Source of the DNA: Geothrix oryzae
GTDB taxonomy: Bacteria > Acidobacteriota > Holophagae > Holophagales > Holophagaceae
NCBI RefSeq assembly: GCF_030295385.1
Contig: NZ_AP027079.1
Location: forward strand, 992,001-1,056,000
DNA: 64,000 bases
Direction: 5' to 3'
The translations under genes were made by a program, and so were the position numbers. This document shows, piece by piece, positions 35,326-44,855 of the stretch. The notes beneath the pieces were generated by a model that made no database searches, was not told the DNA's origin, and was given only the letters and a program-made list of their open reading frames with translations. Within the stretch, counting starts at the first letter, position 1. Every line of letters starts with the position of its first letter.

Positions 35326-37638
35326 ATGTCCGCTGCCCACGAACCGGCTGTCACCGAATCCCTGGCCCTGGAGCTGGGGCTGTCCAAGGACGAGTGGCAG
35401 GTGCTCCTGCGCCTCCTGGATGGCCGCCTGCCCACCTACCCGGAGCTGGGCGTGTTCAGCGCCATGTGGAGCGAGCACTGCTCTTACAAATCCAGCCGCG
35501 TGCACCTGAAGAACCTGCCCACGGAGGGCCCCCGCGTCCTCCAGGGCCCCGGCGAGAACGCAGGCGTGGTGGACATCGGCGATGGCTGGGCCGTGGCCTT
35601 CAAGATGGAGAGCCACAACCATCCCAGCTTCATCGAGCCCTACCAGGGCGCCGCCACCGGGGTGGGCGGCATCCTCCGCGATGTGTTCACCATGGGCGCC
35701 CGCCCCCTGGCCAACCTGAACAGCCTGCGCTTCGGGGAGATCGACGCGCCGCGCATGAAGGGCCTGGTGAAGGGCGTGGCCGCGGGCATCTCGGGCTACG
35801 GCAACTGCATGGGCATCCCCATGCTGGGCGGCGATGCGGCCTTCGACGCCAGCTACAACGGCAACATCCTCGTGAACGCCTTCACCCTGGGCGTGCTGCG
35901 CAGTGACAAGATCTTCAAGGGCTTCGCCTCGGGCATCGGCAACAAGATGATGTACATCGGCTCGAAGACCGGCCGCGACGGCATCCATGGCGCCAGCATG
36001 GCCTCCGCCGAGTTCGGCGAGGGCAGCGAGGAGAAGCGCCCCACGGTGCAGGTGGGCGATCCCTTCACGGAAAAGCTGCTGCTCGAGGCCTGCCTGGAGA
36101 TCTTCCAGACCGACTGGGTCATCGGCATCCAGGACATGGGCGCCGCGGGCCTCACCTCCAGCAGCTTCGAGATGGCCAGCCGGGCGGGCACGGGCCTGGA
36201 GATCCGGCTGGACCAGGTGCCCATGCGCGAGGAGGGCATGACCCCCTTCGAGCTGATGCTCAGCGAAAGCCAGGAGCGCATGCTGCTGGTGGCGCGCCCC
36301 GGCTGCGAAGAGAAGATCGTCGCCGTGCTGCACAAGTGGGGCCTGGACGCCTGCGTGGTGGGCGAAGTCACCGACAGCGGCCGCTTCATCGGCAGCTGGC
36401 ACGGCGAGCCCGTCATCAACCTGCCCATTCAGCCCCTGGTGGACGCGGCACCCAAATACGACCGGCCGCGCCAGCGGCCCGGCTACCTCGACGCGGTGAA
36501 CGCCGCGCCGCTGCCGACAGACCTCAAGCCCGCGGAAGTGGAGCGCACCCTGCGCCAGCTCCTCCAGGCGCCCACCGTGGCCAGCAAGCGGTGGATCTTC
36601 GAGCAGTACGACGGCACCGTGCGCAGCAACACGCTGCTGGGCATGGGGCGCGGCGACGCGGGCATCATCCGCGTGAAGGATGAGACGGGCCAGGACACGG
36701 GCAAGGCCGTGGCCATGTCGAGCGACTGCAACAGCCGCTTCTGCTACCTGGATCCCTTCTGGGGCGCGGCCCACGCCGTGGCCGAAGCCTGCCGCAACCT
36801 GGCCTGCGTGGGCGCCGAGCCCATCGGCCTCACGGACTGCCTGAACTACGGCAACCCTGAGAAACCCGAGAACATGTGGACCTTCGAGCAGGGCTGCCTG
36901 GGCATCCGCCAGGCCTGCCTGGCCCTCGATGTGCCCATCGTCAGCGGCAATGTGAGCCTCTACAACGACACCGAAGGCCAGAGCATCTTCCCCACGCCCA
37001 TGATCGCGGCGGTGGGTCTGGTGGAGGACTGCGCGGGCCCGGTGGCCGTGGACGCGCCGGACGCCACCGCGCTGTCCAAGGTCGGCAACCGCATCTGCGG
37101 CTCCGCCTTCCGCGCGGCCCACGATGGCATCTTCCTGCTGGGTGAGACGCGCGAGGAGCTGGGCGGCAGTGAGTACCTGAAGCTCCGCACGGGCAAGGTG
37201 CAGGGCGCCTGCCCCGAGCTGCGCCTAGACGAGGAGCTGCGGCTCCAGGCCTGCGTGCGCGAGGGTGTCCGCCTGGGCCTCATCCGCAGCGCCCACGACA
37301 CCAGCGAGGGTGGCCTGCTGGTCACCGCGCTGGAGAGCGCCTTCGGTGCGGATGAGGGTGAAGGCATGGGCTGCCAGCTGATGTTGACGAAGGGGGCCCT
37401 GCGCCTGGACAGCCTGCTGTTCGGCGAGACGGCCGGCCGCATCGTGGTGAGCGTGGCCGCCGAAGGCGAAGGCAGCCTGGCGACGCTCTGCGCCACGCAC
37501 CGGGTGCCCTTCGCGAAGATCGGCACCACGGGCGGCGCGCGCATCACCCTGGCCGTGGATGGCCAGCCTCTGCTGGATGCCGATGCGGCGGATCTGAAGG
37601 CCGTACACGGGGAGGCCCTCGAGAAGTCCCTGGCCTGA
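35326..37638 (+). CDS. purL: Phosphoribosylformylglycinamidine synthase subunit PurL
   Basis: A 770-residue small-type PurL, the FGAM synthetase catalytic subunit that works with PurS and PurQ (the glutaminase). Recognised by [61 protein letters not shown], and later [30 protein letters not shown] and [16 protein letters not shown]. The size excludes the ~1300-residue fused PurL. A TAGAAT -10-like hexamer lies at 35301-35306 and a GGAG precedes the ATG. purS and purQ lie about 7 kb away on the other strand, an uncommon split. Confidence 0.97.
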   Translation: MSAAHEPAVTESLALELGLSKDEWQVLLRLLDGRLPTYPELGVFSAMWSEHCSYKSSRVHLKNLPTEGPRVLQGPGENAGVVDIGDGWAVAFKMESHNHPSFIEPYQGAATGVGGILRDVFTMGARPLANLNSLRFGEIDAPRMKGLVKGVAAGISGYGNCMGIPMLGGDAAFDASYNGNILVNAFTLGVLRSDKIFKGFASGIGNKMMYIGSKTGRDGIHGASMASAEFGEGSEEKRPTVQVGDPFTEKLLLEACLEIFQTDWVIGIQDMGAAGLTSSSFEMASRAGTGLEIRLDQVPMREEGMTPFELMLSESQERMLLVARPGCEEKIVAVLHKWGLDACVVGEVTDSGRFIGSWHGEPVINLPIQPLVDAAPKYDRPRQRPGYLDAVNAAPLPTDLKPAEVERTLRQLLQAPTVASKRWIFEQYDGTVRSNTLLGMGRGDAGIIRVKDETGQDTGKAVAMSSDCNSRFCYLDPFWGAAHAVAEACRNLACVGAEPIGLTDCLNYGNPEKPENMWTFEQGCLGIRQACLALDVPIVSGNVSLYNDTEGQSIFPTPMIAAVGLVEDCAGPVAVDAPDATALSKVGNRICGSAFRAAHDGIFLLGETREELGGSEYLKLRTGKVQGACPELRLDEELRLQACVREGVRLGLIRSAHDTSEGGLLVTALESAFGADEGEGMGCQLMLTKGALRLDSLLFGETAGRIVVSVAAEGEGSLATLCATHRVPFAKIGTTGGARITLAVDGQPLLDADAADLKAVHGEALEKSLA

Positions 37639-37686
37639 CCCGATGGCGGAGTGGGTATCCTCTCCCCCCGGGAAAGGGAGGCAGGC

Positions 37687-38145
37687 ATGCCCGAACACCA
37701 GAGGTCTCCCCAGCCACCACTCCTCTTCCTGGCCTGCCTCCTGGCGGGCTGGGGCCTGGGGTTCCTGCGGCCCCTCGGCACGCACCTTCCGGATGCCCTG
37801 AGGCATGGGGTGGGCGTGGCGCTGCTGGCCGGCTCCCTGGCCCTCGCCGGGTGGGCGTTGGCCGCGTTCAAGGGCGCGGGAACCACGCCGAACCCCAACG
37901 GAGAGGCCACGGCGCTCCTGACCTCGGGCCCCTTCGGATATTCCCGGAACCCCCTCTACCTGGGCCTCTCGGCCTGCCTCGCCGGGCTCGGGATGCTGCT
38001 GGACTCGGCCTGGGTGCTGCTGATGGTCTCCGGGCTGGTGCTTCTCCTGGACCGCCTCGTCATCGCCCGGGAGGAGGTCCGGCTGCGGGCCCAGTTCGGG
38101 GGGGCCTACGAAGCCTATGTCCGCCGCGTGCGGCGGTGGGCCTAG
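37687..38145 (+). CDS. Isoprenylcysteine carboxyl methyltransferase-like membrane methyltransferase
   Basis: A 152-residue membrane protein with about four TM segments. The C-terminal half has the ICMT/PEMT-like motif GPFGYSRNPLYLGLSACLAGLG and then REEVRLRAQFGGAYEAYVRRVRRW, the typical end of the family. An AAGGGAG precedes the ATG at 37687; an in-frame upstream ATG is unsupported. The methyl acceptor is unknown; bacterial members are often annotated only by fold. Confidence 0.85.
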   Translation: MPEHQRSPQPPLLFLACLLAGWGLGFLRPLGTHLPDALRHGVGVALLAGSLALAGWALAAFKGAGTTPNPNGEATALLTSGPFGYSRNPLYLGLSACLAGLGMLLDSAWVLLMVSGLVLLLDRLVIAREEVRLRAQFGGAYEAYVRRVRRWA

Positions 38146-38151
38146 GAGCCC

Positions 38152-38340
38152 CTAGATCCCCATGGCGGCGGGGGTCTTCAGCTTGGCCAGAACCTCCTGC
38201 GCCAGGGCCTCTTCGGCCTTGAGCTCCGCCTTGAAGGACCGGCTGTCCGTGTGGTGGATTTCCCGGTGGAGCCCTTCGAGTCGATGTTCGAGCAGCCCCG
38301 TCAGGAGTTCCGTTTCCTTGGGGTCCAGGTAGACATCCAT
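38152..38340 (-). CDS. Small conserved-type protein of unknown function
   Basis: A 62-residue charged helical protein (MDVYLDPKETELLTGLLEHR, then Lys/Glu/Leu-rich helices). It has no signal peptide or TM segment and looks like the small antiparallel-helix proteins often annotated as hypothetical. It lies between the convergent methyltransferase gene and the glutamine synthetase gene (84 bases downstream of the latter), on the same strand as glnA, so cotranscription with glnA is possible. Confidence 0.65.
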   Translation of the reverse strand: MDVYLDPKETELLTGLLEHRLEGLHREIHHTDSRSFKAELKAEEALAQEVLAKLKTPAAMGI

Positions 38341-38424
38341 GGTGGCCTCCCGCGTGGCCCGGCGATCCGTCTGGGGAGCCGCGCCGGAGCCAATATCGGG
38401 CTTCAGGCCGTTTCCCGCCAGTTC

Positions 38425-39843
38425 TCAGGCCTCGAAGTAGAGGGCCATCTCGTAGGGATGGGGCCGGTTCCGAACGGCGGCCTCCTGGGCGCGGAGGTGC
38501 CTGAGGTAGTCCTCCAGCTGGAGGCGGTCGAAGGCGCCCCCCGCCAGCAGGAAGTCCATGTCGCCCTCCAGCGCCTCGCAGGCCTCCATGAGGCTGGTGG
38601 GCAGGCTCTTGATCCTCCGGCGCTGCTCCTCGGTCCAGCCGAAGATGTTCTGGTCGATGGGGCCGAAGCCCAGGGCCGTGGGATCCAGCTTCTTCTGGAT
38701 GCCGTCGATGCCGGCGAGCAGCTGCGCGGCCAAGGCGAGGTAGACATTGCAGGTGGCGTCGGGCGGGCGGAACTCGAAGCGGGCGGTTTCGGGCTGATCC
38801 GCATACTTGGGCACGCGGATGGCGGCGGAGCGGTTGCCCAGGGAGAAGAAGGCGCTGATGGGGGCCTCGAAACCGGGCACCAGACGGCGGTAGCTGTTGG
38901 TGCTGGGGTTCGTGAGGGCCAGCAGGGCCGGACCGTGGGCCAGGATGCCGCCGATGTACCAGAGGGCCTCCTGGCTCATCTTTCCGTAGCCGTTCTCGTC
39001 GTAGAAGAGATTCTTCCCGCCCTTCATCAGCATCTGGTGGAAGTGCATGCCGCTGCCGGCCTCGCCGTAGAGGGGCTTGGGCATGAAGGTGGCCGTCTGG
39101 TTCCGGCGGTGGGCCACCATCTTCACGACATATTTCACGATCTGGGTGGCATCGCCCGCCTTCAGCAGGGGGAAGAGCGGGGTTTCGATCTCGCACTGGC
39201 CCGGGCCGCCCACCTCGTGGTGGTGGTATTTCACCTCGACGCCCATCTGCTCGAGCTCCATGCACATCTCGGCGCGCAGGTTGTAGAGCTGGTCCTTCGG
39301 CGCCATGGCATGGTAGCCGCCGTGCAGGGGGATGAAGTGCCCATGGCCGCCCTCGCCGCTGTGCCAGTCCGCCTCGCGGCTGTCCACGCGGTACGAGGCG
39401 GTGTTGACGCCGTTCTCGTAGCTTACTTTGTCGAAGACATAGAACTCGTACTCGGGGCCCCAGATGCTCTGATCGGCAATACCCGTCTCCTTCAGGTAGG
39501 CCTCCGCGCGGATGGCGATGTTGCGGGGATCCACGGGGAAGGGCGCCTTGGTGTCGGCCTCGTAGGCCGAGCAGATGAAGCTGAGGGTGGGGGCCTCCCA
39601 GAAGGGGTCCATGTGGCCCGTGGCCAGGTCCGGGATCAGCACCATGTCGCCGGACTTCACGGACTTCAGACCCACGCTGGAACCGTCGAAGCCCACGCCG
39701 TCCCGCATGAGCTGCTCGTTGAACTGGGAGGCGGGAATGCTGACATGGTGCCAGCGGCCCCAGAGATCGCTGAAGGTGAGGTCGATCATGCGGACCGAAT
39801 GGGCCTGGATGAACTGACGGGCCTGCTCGAAACCGTTGAACAC
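38425..39843 (-). CDS. glnA: Glutamine synthetase type I, without the adenylylation tyrosine
   Basis: A 472-residue GlnA, forming glutamine from glutamate, ammonia and ATP. Seen: MIDLTFSDLWGRWHHVSIPA, DGSSVGL, GPEYEFYVFD, GHFIPLHGGYH, EVGGPGQCEIE, GSGMHFHQ, LTNPSTNSYRRLVPGFEAP, NRSAAIRVP and RFEFRPPDATCNVYLALAA. Where adenylylated enzymes carry NLYDLPPEE, this one reads NIFGWTEEQ, with Phe at about residue 401 replacing Tyr, so GlnE-type adenylylation seems impossible here. The GTG at 39843 follows GGAGG at good spacing and gives normal length; ATG codons further upstream are less likely. Confidence 0.94.
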   Translation of the reverse strand: MFNGFEQARQFIQAHSVRMIDLTFSDLWGRWHHVSIPASQFNEQLMRDGVGFDGSSVGLKSVKSGDMVLIPDLATGHMDPFWEAPTLSFICSAYEADTKAPFPVDPRNIAIRAEAYLKETGIADQSIWGPEYEFYVFDKVSYENGVNTASYRVDSREADWHSGEGGHGHFIPLHGGYHAMAPKDQLYNLRAEMCMELEQMGVEVKYHHHEVGGPGQCEIETPLFPLLKAGDATQIVKYVVKMVAHRRNQTATFMPKPLYGEAGSGMHFHQMLMKGGKNLFYDENGYGKMSQEALWYIGGILAHGPALLALTNPSTNSYRRLVPGFEAPISAFFSLGNRSAAIRVPKYADQPETARFEFRPPDATCNVYLALAAQLLAGIDGIQKKLDPTALGFGPIDQNIFGWTEEQRRRIKSLPTSLMEACEALEGDMDFLLAGGAFDRLQLEDYLRHLRAQEAAVRNRPHPYEMALYFEA

Positions 39844-39925
39844 GGGGCCTCCACGGGACCCGGCCATTCTAGATCGATAGATCAACAAAGAATGTGATCT
39901 GGCTCAACCCTCGCTCCGCCCCCGT

Positions 39926-40114
39926 TCATCGCCCGAGGAGGCGCGCCGGCAGCAGGAACAGCCCCTTCGCCAGCCCGAAGATGCCCTCCACGGCGAAGCC
40001 CAGGAGGCGGAAGGGCAGGAGCAGCAGCCAGACCAGCGGGTAGAGGATCAGCGCCAGGAGGGCCAGGGGCCAGCAGACCACCAGCAGGATGAGCCAGAGC
40101 AGGAACGCGGCCAT
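39926..40114 (-). CDS. Small hydrophobic membrane protein
   Basis: A 62-residue protein that is almost wholly hydrophobic: AAFLLWLILLVVCWPLALLA, then ILYPLVWLLLLPFRLLGF, then a short amphipathic end (IFGLAKGLFLLPARLLG). One or two TM segments are predicted. GGGAGG lies 6 bases before the ATG at 40114, which supports translation. No family is recognised. It lies between glnA and the divergent amidase gene. Confidence 0.65.
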   Translation of the reverse strand: MAAFLLWLILLVVCWPLALLALILYPLVWLLLLPFRLLGFAVEGIFGLAKGLFLLPARLLGR

Positions 40115-40240
40115 GGAAACCTCCCGGATCACAGGATCCGCCGCCTCCCACCCCGGTGCAGGTGCGGATCGGCGAACGCGCTCCGGGGACCGGCGGGTCA
40201 TCCGGAGGTATGATCCTTTCATCCCCTCGAAGGACCGCCC

Positions 40241-41848
40241 ATGCCGCGTGAAGACGATTCCCTGGCTCTCGATCGCCGCGCCTTCCTGGGGGTGAGCCTG
40301 GCTGCGGGGGCGGCGGCGCTCACCGGGGGCGACCTGAAGGCCGCTCCCGCGAAGGGACTGGTCCTTGAGGAGGCCACCGTGGCCGGCCTTCAGGCGGGCC
40401 TGGCCGCGGGTCACTGGACGGCGGCGGACCTGGTGCGGAAATACCAGGCCCGCATCCGGGCGCTGGATCAGGCGGGTCCGAAGCTGAATGCGGTGATCGA
40501 GCTGAACCCGGAGGCCCTGGCGCTCGCCAGGGCCCTGGATGGGGAACGGAAGGCCGGCAGGCTCCGCGGCCCGTTGCATGGCATTCCCGTGCTCCTCAAG
40601 GACAACATCGACACGGCGGACGGCATGAAGACCACGGCCGGATCGCTGGCGCTGGCCGAGGCCCCCGCGCCCAGGGAGGACGCCTTTCTCGTGCGGAAGC
40701 TGCGCGAGGCCGGGGCCGTGGTCCTGGGGAAGACGAACCTCAGCGAGTGGGCGAATTTCCGGTCCACCCGCAGCAGCAGCGGCTGGAGCGGACGCGGGGG
40801 ACAGACGCGCAACCCCTATGCTCTGGACCGCAGCCCCAGCGGCTCCAGCTCCGGGTCCGGCGCCGCCGCGGCGGCCAGCCTCTGCGTCGTGGCCGTGGGC
40901 ACGGAAACGGACGGTTCCGTGGTGAGCCCCGCCAACGCCAGCGGCGTGGTGGGCCTGAAACCCACGGTGGGCCTGGTGAGCCGGAGCGGCATCATCCCCA
41001 TCTCACACACCCAGGATACGGCCGGCCCCATGACGCGCACGGTGCGTGACGCGGCGGTCCTGCTGAATGTCCTGGCCGGCAGCGACCCCCGGGACGCCGC
41101 CACCCGCGAAGCGGACGCGCGGCGGGAGGCCGACTACACCCCCTTCCTCGTGGCGGAGGGCCTGAAGGGTGCGCGCCTCGGCGTGGTGAAGAACCTCCTG
41201 GGCGTCCATGCCCATGTGGACGCCGTGATCCGGCCCGCCCTGGAGGTGCTCACGGCGCAGGGCGCCACCCTGGTGGAAGTCGAGTTGAAGTCCTCGGCCT
41301 ATGACGATGCGGAATTCGAGGTGCTGCTCTACGAGTTCAAGGCGGGCCTGGAGGCCTACCTGGCCGGGAGGGGCGGTGCCGTGAGGAGCCTCGAGGCGCT
41401 CATGGCCTTCGATGAGCGGGAGAAGGGGCGGGAGATGCCCTTCTTCGGCCAGGAGATCCTGAAGCTGGCTCAGGCCAAGGGGCCCCCGACGGACCCCGCC
41501 TACATCAAAGCCCTGGAGACATGCGCCCAGGCAAGGCGGGACATCACCAGCCTGCTGGAGAAACACCGACTGCAGGCCCTGGTGGGGCCCACCGGAGGCC
41601 CGGCCTGGCTCATCGACCACCTGAACGGCGACAGCTCCAGCCTCAGCTTCTCCAGTCCGGCGGCCGTGGCAGGCTGCCCCCATATCACGGTTCCCGCCGG
41701 GTACGCCTTCGGGATGCCGCTGGGCCTCTCGTTCGTGGGCGGGCCCTGGCAGGAGGGCCCGCTACTGAAGCTGGCCTTCGGCTTCGAGCAGGCCACGCGC
41801 GCCCGGCGCCCGCCCCGTTTCCCGGCCTCCTGCGCCGTCCCTCGTTGA
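40241..41848 (+). CDS. Amidase (amidase-signature family), Tat-exported
   Basis: A 535-residue amidase. The N-terminus [20 protein letters not shown] is a twin-arginine-type signal. The Ser-cis-Ser-Lys machinery is visible: Lys120 in PVLLKDNID, the Gly/Ser-rich [11 protein letters not shown] (~199-209), and Ser226 in [15 protein letters not shown]. The C-terminal part has [20 protein letters not shown] and [25 protein letters not shown]. Signature amidases hydrolyse amide bonds, including carboxamides, peptides and acyl amides; exported Tat types usually act on amides outside the cytosol. The substrate is unknown. Confidence 0.93.
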   Translation: MPREDDSLALDRRAFLGVSLAAGAAALTGGDLKAAPAKGLVLEEATVAGLQAGLAAGHWTAADLVRKYQARIRALDQAGPKLNAVIELNPEALALARALDGERKAGRLRGPLHGIPVLLKDNIDTADGMKTTAGSLALAEAPAPREDAFLVRKLREAGAVVLGKTNLSEWANFRSTRSSSGWSGRGGQTRNPYALDRSPSGSSSGSGAAAAASLCVVAVGTETDGSVVSPANASGVVGLKPTVGLVSRSGIIPISHTQDTAGPMTRTVRDAAVLLNVLAGSDPRDAATREADARREADYTPFLVAEGLKGARLGVVKNLLGVHAHVDAVIRPALEVLTAQGATLVEVELKSSAYDDAEFEVLLYEFKAGLEAYLAGRGGAVRSLEALMAFDEREKGREMPFFGQEILKLAQAKGPPTDPAYIKALETCAQARRDITSLLEKHRLQALVGPTGGPAWLIDHLNGDSSSLSFSSPAAVAGCPHITVPAGYAFGMPLGLSFVGGPWQEGPLLKLAFGFEQATRARRPPRFPASCAVPR

Positions 41849-41899
41849 CAGTCCCCGGGGTGCGGCGCACCCTGACTCACCCCTCACCAAGGAGAATCG

Positions 41900-42358
41900 A
41901 TGAAACACATGCTGCTAGCCCTCTTCCTGGCTGCCTCCGTGGTGGCCACCGCCCAGGACGCCAAGCCCGCCGCGCCCAAGACCACCGCCGAAAAGAAGGC
42001 CGAAAAGAAAGCTGAGAAGCAGGCCAAGAAGGCCGAGGCTGCGAAGGCTGCCGCCGCGACCCCCACCGCCCCCGCCAAGCCTGCTCCAGCTGCAGCTGCG
42101 GCGAAACCCGCTCCGGCCCCCGCCGCGGTCCCGGCCCCCGCGCCTGCCAAACCCGCGCCCGCCGCGGCGGCCAAGGCTGCTCCAGCCAAGGCCGTGGCCG
42201 CCTCGACAGCCATCATCGCCAACAAGGACTCCAAGACCTACCACCGGGCCGACTGCAAGGTCGCCGCGAAGATGAAGGATGCCAACCGGACCTCCTTCGC
42301 CTCGGCGGCCGAGGCCGACAAGGCCGGCTACAAGGCCTGCAAGGTGTGCAAGCCCTGA
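41900..42358 (+). CDS. Exported Ala/Pro/Lys-rich protein with C-terminal cysteine motif
   Basis: A 152-residue protein. A signal peptide (MLLALFLAASVVATAQ) leads into a Lys/Glu/Ala-rich segment (EKKAEKKAEKQAKKAEAAKA) and a long Ala/Pro linker. The last ~45 residues are a compact domain, TYHRADCKVAAKM...GYKACKVCKP, with one cysteine plus a CxxC. This resembles the Ada-type metal-binding fold found at the end of many secreted proteins. It follows the amidase gene by 51 bases with an AAGGAG ribosome-binding site. Function unknown. Confidence 0.72.
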   Translation: MKHMLLALFLAASVVATAQDAKPAAPKTTAEKKAEKKAEKQAKKAEAAKAAAATPTAPAKPAPAAAAAKPAPAPAAVPAPAPAKPAPAAAAKAAPAKAVAASTAIIANKDSKTYHRADCKVAAKMKDANRTSFASAAEADKAGYKACKVCKP

Positions 42359-42404
42359 GGAGCGATCTTCCGTCTTCAGTCTCTAGTCTTCAGTGGAGGT
42401 TCCG

Positions 42405-42761
42405 ATGAAGCTTCTTCTTCCCGTGATGCTGGGTGCCACGCTGGCGCTCTCTGCGCAGATTCCCACCAAGGACGACCTCAAAAAACAGGCGGATGCGACC
42501 GTCGACAAGGGGAAGGCCAAGGCGGATGAAAAAGCCGATCAGTCCAAGGCCAAGGCCGACAAGAAGGCCTCGGATGCCAAAGCCAAGGTCGACGCCAAGG
42601 CCGGGGCCGTCCCGGTGGCCGGCGACCAGGTGAAGGCGGCCACCGCCAAGGGCGAAGGCGCCGCCAAGGCCGGCACGGACAAAGCCAAGGGCAAGACCCG
42701 GAAGGGCGCCGAAAAGGGCGCGACCAAGGCCAAGGCCGTGACGGAGAAGGCCGCCAAGTAA
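42405..42761 (+). CDS. Exported Lys/Ala-rich low-complexity protein
   Basis: A 118-residue protein. A short signal peptide (LLLPVMLGATLALSA) is followed by IPTKDDLKKQADATVDKGK and then almost only Lys/Ala/Asp/Gly in heptad-like order, predicting a long charged helix. Such sequences resemble LEA-like or histone-H1-like proteins, but with export. GGAGG precedes the ATG at 42405. A strong terminator follows at 42769. It may be a paralogous neighbour of the preceding Lys/Ala-rich exported protein. Confidence 0.7.
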   Translation: MKLLLPVMLGATLALSAQIPTKDDLKKQADATVDKGKAKADEKADQSKAKADKKASDAKAKVDAKAGAVPVAGDQVKAATAKGEGAAKAGTDKAKGKTRKGAEKGATKAKAVTEKAAK

Positions 42762-42768
42762 GGCCTTA

Positions 42769-42816
42769 CCCAGCACCGGAAAAGGGCGCTCGAAGGCGCC
42801 CTTTTCCGGTGCTGGG
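42769..42816. terminator. Long bidirectional rho-independent terminator
   Basis: Perfect 21-bp arms (42769-42789 and 42796-42816) flank a 6-base loop, TCGAAG. The inner GGGCGC/GCGCCC core is flanked by AAAA and TTTT, giving a U-run for both directions. It sits between the convergent Lys/Ala-rich protein gene and the AraC gene. Confidence 0.85.
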
Positions 42817-42824
42817 ACCTCTCC

Positions 42825-43682
42825 CTACTTCTTCGGGAACTGCCGGTCGTAGGCTTCCTGCGCGTACTCGCTGGGGGGCACGCCGAAGCGGCGCTTGAAG
42901 GCGCGGGTGAAGGCGCTGGCGTCGTAGAAGCCGAGGATCTTCGCCACATCGCTGGGGCGCTCGCCGTTGGCCAGCAGGGTGACGGCGCGCTGCAGGCGGC
43001 GCTCGATGAGGTACTGGTGGGGCGTGGTGCTGGTGGCCTCGCGGAAGAGGCGGATGAAGTGGTCCGGCGTGCAGCGGGCCATGGTGGCCAGCTCGGGCAC
43101 GCTGTTCTTCGCGCCGATGTGGACCTCCATGTGGTCCAGCACCAGCTGCAGGGTCGAACGGTTCAGGCGGTAGGGGAAGCGGCCCCGGTCCTCCTTTTCC
43201 GTCAGGCGCGAAAGCTCGGCACCCAGCAGGATGAGGAACAGCTCGCGGGTCATGAGCTGCACGCCGTCGGGATTGGCCAGTTCCTGCGTGAAGATGCTGA
43301 ACAGCTGCTTGAGGCTGAGGCTCCGCAGCACGGCGAAGCTGGACTCCTGCCATTTCCGCGGCGGGTTCTGCAGCGAGGAGAGCAGGGGCTCCGGGAATGG
43401 ACCTTCCAGGAACAGGGCCGTGAAGCCGAAAGGCGCGTTGGCGTGGTGGCGCTTCAGCGTGTGACCGAACCCGGGCAGCAGGAGGGCCAGGTCGCCGGAG
43501 CGGATCACGCCCTCTTCGCGGTCCTCGCTGGTGCAGACGCGCACCGCGTGGGTGGGCTGCAGCAGCGTCCAGGCTTCCCGCGCCGGGAGCAGCTTGGCGG
43601 GCACCGGGTCGCGCTTGAGGACGGCCAGTCTAAGGGGGCCGCTGGTGTAGGTCTGAAGGTTTTTGGTTTCAGTTTCGCTCAT
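42825..43682 (-). CDS. AraC-family transcriptional regulator
   Basis: A 285-residue regulator with a cupin-like N-terminal half (GDLALLLPGFGHTLKRHHANAP) and a C-terminal double HTH: SVPELATMARCTPDHFIRLFREATSTTPHQYL and SDVAKILGFYDASAFTRAFKRRFGVPPSEY. No target operon is obvious. The genes to its right on the same strand are purQ and purS, 148 bases upstream, so a link to purine genes is possible but unsupported; self-regulation or an unlinked target is equally likely. Confidence 0.88.
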   Translation of the reverse strand: MSETETKNLQTYTSGPLRLAVLKRDPVPAKLLPAREAWTLLQPTHAVRVCTSEDREEGVIRSGDLALLLPGFGHTLKRHHANAPFGFTALFLEGPFPEPLLSSLQNPPRKWQESSFAVLRSLSLKQLFSIFTQELANPDGVQLMTRELFLILLGAELSRLTEKEDRGRFPYRLNRSTLQLVLDHMEVHIGAKNSVPELATMARCTPDHFIRLFREATSTTPHQYLIERRLQRAVTLLANGERPSDVAKILGFYDASAFTRAFKRRFGVPPSEYAQEAYDRQFPKK

Positions 43683-43829
43683 GGCTCAGGAATAAAAAGA
43701 CATGCCCACCGGGGCGTCCCAGGAAGGATGACAGGAAAAGATTTTGTTGGGCATGGAATTTTCACAAGGCTCTGCCAAGGGCCTTTTCCAGGCCCCGAGG
43801 GTCGATCCCCATCTGGCTCAGGCCTTGAT

Positions 43830-44528
43830 TCAGGCCTTGGCGAAGGCCGCTTCCAGGCTCCGGAACACGCCCAGGCCACCGGTGGGGCCCAGCTTGGGAT
43901 CCACGGCCCGCTCGGGGTGGGGCATCATGCCCAGCACATTCCCGCGGACATTCACGATGCCGGCGATGCCGTTCATGGCGCCGTTGGGCACATGGGTCTC
44001 GCCGATCTCGCCCTGGGCCGAGCAGTATCGGAAGGCGACGCCGCCCCGGGCCTCCAGGTCCGCCAGATCCGCGGGATCCAGGGTGAAGTTGCCCTCGGCA
44101 TGGGCGATGGGCACGCGGAAGACCTCGCCGGCCCTCATGGCGCGGGTGAAGGGCAGGTCGGCCCGTTCCACCCGCAGGTGCACATCCGCATGGATGAACC
44201 GCAGGGATTCGTTGCGCAGCAGGGCGCCGGGCAGCAGCTGGGCCTCGCAGAGGATCTGGAAGCCGTTGCACACGCCCAGCACCAGGCCGCCGTTGTCCGC
44301 GTGGCGCTTCACATCCGCCATGATGGGCGCCAGGGCGGCGATGGCGCCGCAGCGCAGGTAGTCGCCGTAGCTGAAGCCCCCAGGCACGAAGACCAGCTCG
44401 GTGTTCTCCGGCAGCCGGGTCTCCTGGTGCCAGACGGGAAGGGTGTCCCAGCCCATGACCGTGCCGCAGGCGTGAAGCGCGTCGTGGTCGCAGTTGGACC
44501 CGGGGAAGATCGGGACTGCCACCCGCAT
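43830..44528 (-). CDS. purQ: Phosphoribosylformylglycinamidine synthase subunit PurQ
   Basis: A 232-residue class I glutaminase supplying ammonia to PurL. Seen: VAVPIFPGSNCDHD, VFVPGGFSYGDYLRCGAIAA, the nucleophile Cys in LVLGVCNGFQILCEAQLLPGA, and the His/Glu pair in MMPHPERAVDP. The start overlaps the purS stop (ATGA), so translation is coupled. With PurS and PurL it makes FGAM in step 4 of purine synthesis. Confidence 0.97.
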   Translation of the reverse strand: MRVAVPIFPGSNCDHDALHACGTVMGWDTLPVWHQETRLPENTELVFVPGGFSYGDYLRCGAIAALAPIMADVKRHADNGGLVLGVCNGFQILCEAQLLPGALLRNESLRFIHADVHLRVERADLPFTRAMRAGEVFRVPIAHAEGNFTLDPADLADLEARGGVAFRYCSAQGEIGETHVPNGAMNGIAGIVNVRGNVLGMMPHPERAVDPKLGPTGGLGVFRSLEAAFAKA

Positions 44529-44764
44529 CAGACCACCTCGATGGAGGCTTTCTCCATCACCGGGTTGACCAGCAGCTTGTCGCACATGGCCAGGGCCTTG
44601 GCCTTCACCTCGGCGGGATCCGTGCCCGGAATCTCCATCTCGATGAGGCGGCCGATGCGCACATGCTCCACCGCGAAGCCGAAGCCATGCAGGCCCTGCT
44701 CCACCGCCTTGCCCTGGGGATCCAGGATTCCGGGCTTCAACTGCACCGACACGCGAACCTTCAT
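44528..44764 (-). CDS. purS: Phosphoribosylformylglycinamidine synthase subunit PurS
   Basis: A 78-residue PurS, the small structural subunit that bridges PurL and PurQ. Seen: VRVSVQLKPGILDPQGKAVEQGL and the C-terminal MCDKLLVNPVMEKASIEV, both characteristic. GGAGG precedes the ATG at 44764. It overlaps purQ by the shared ATGA. Confidence 0.95.
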   Translation of the reverse strand: MKVRVSVQLKPGILDPQGKAVEQGLHGFGFAVEHVRIGRLIEMEIPGTDPAEVKAKALAMCDKLLVNPVMEKASIEVV

Positions 44765-44855
44765 GGCCCCTCCGCAGACACCAGTGTACCTGAGCGATCG
44801 CGGCCCCGGCAGGGTGGGTGGAAAGGAACCTCCGCGACGGGCAGGGAGGCGGGCT

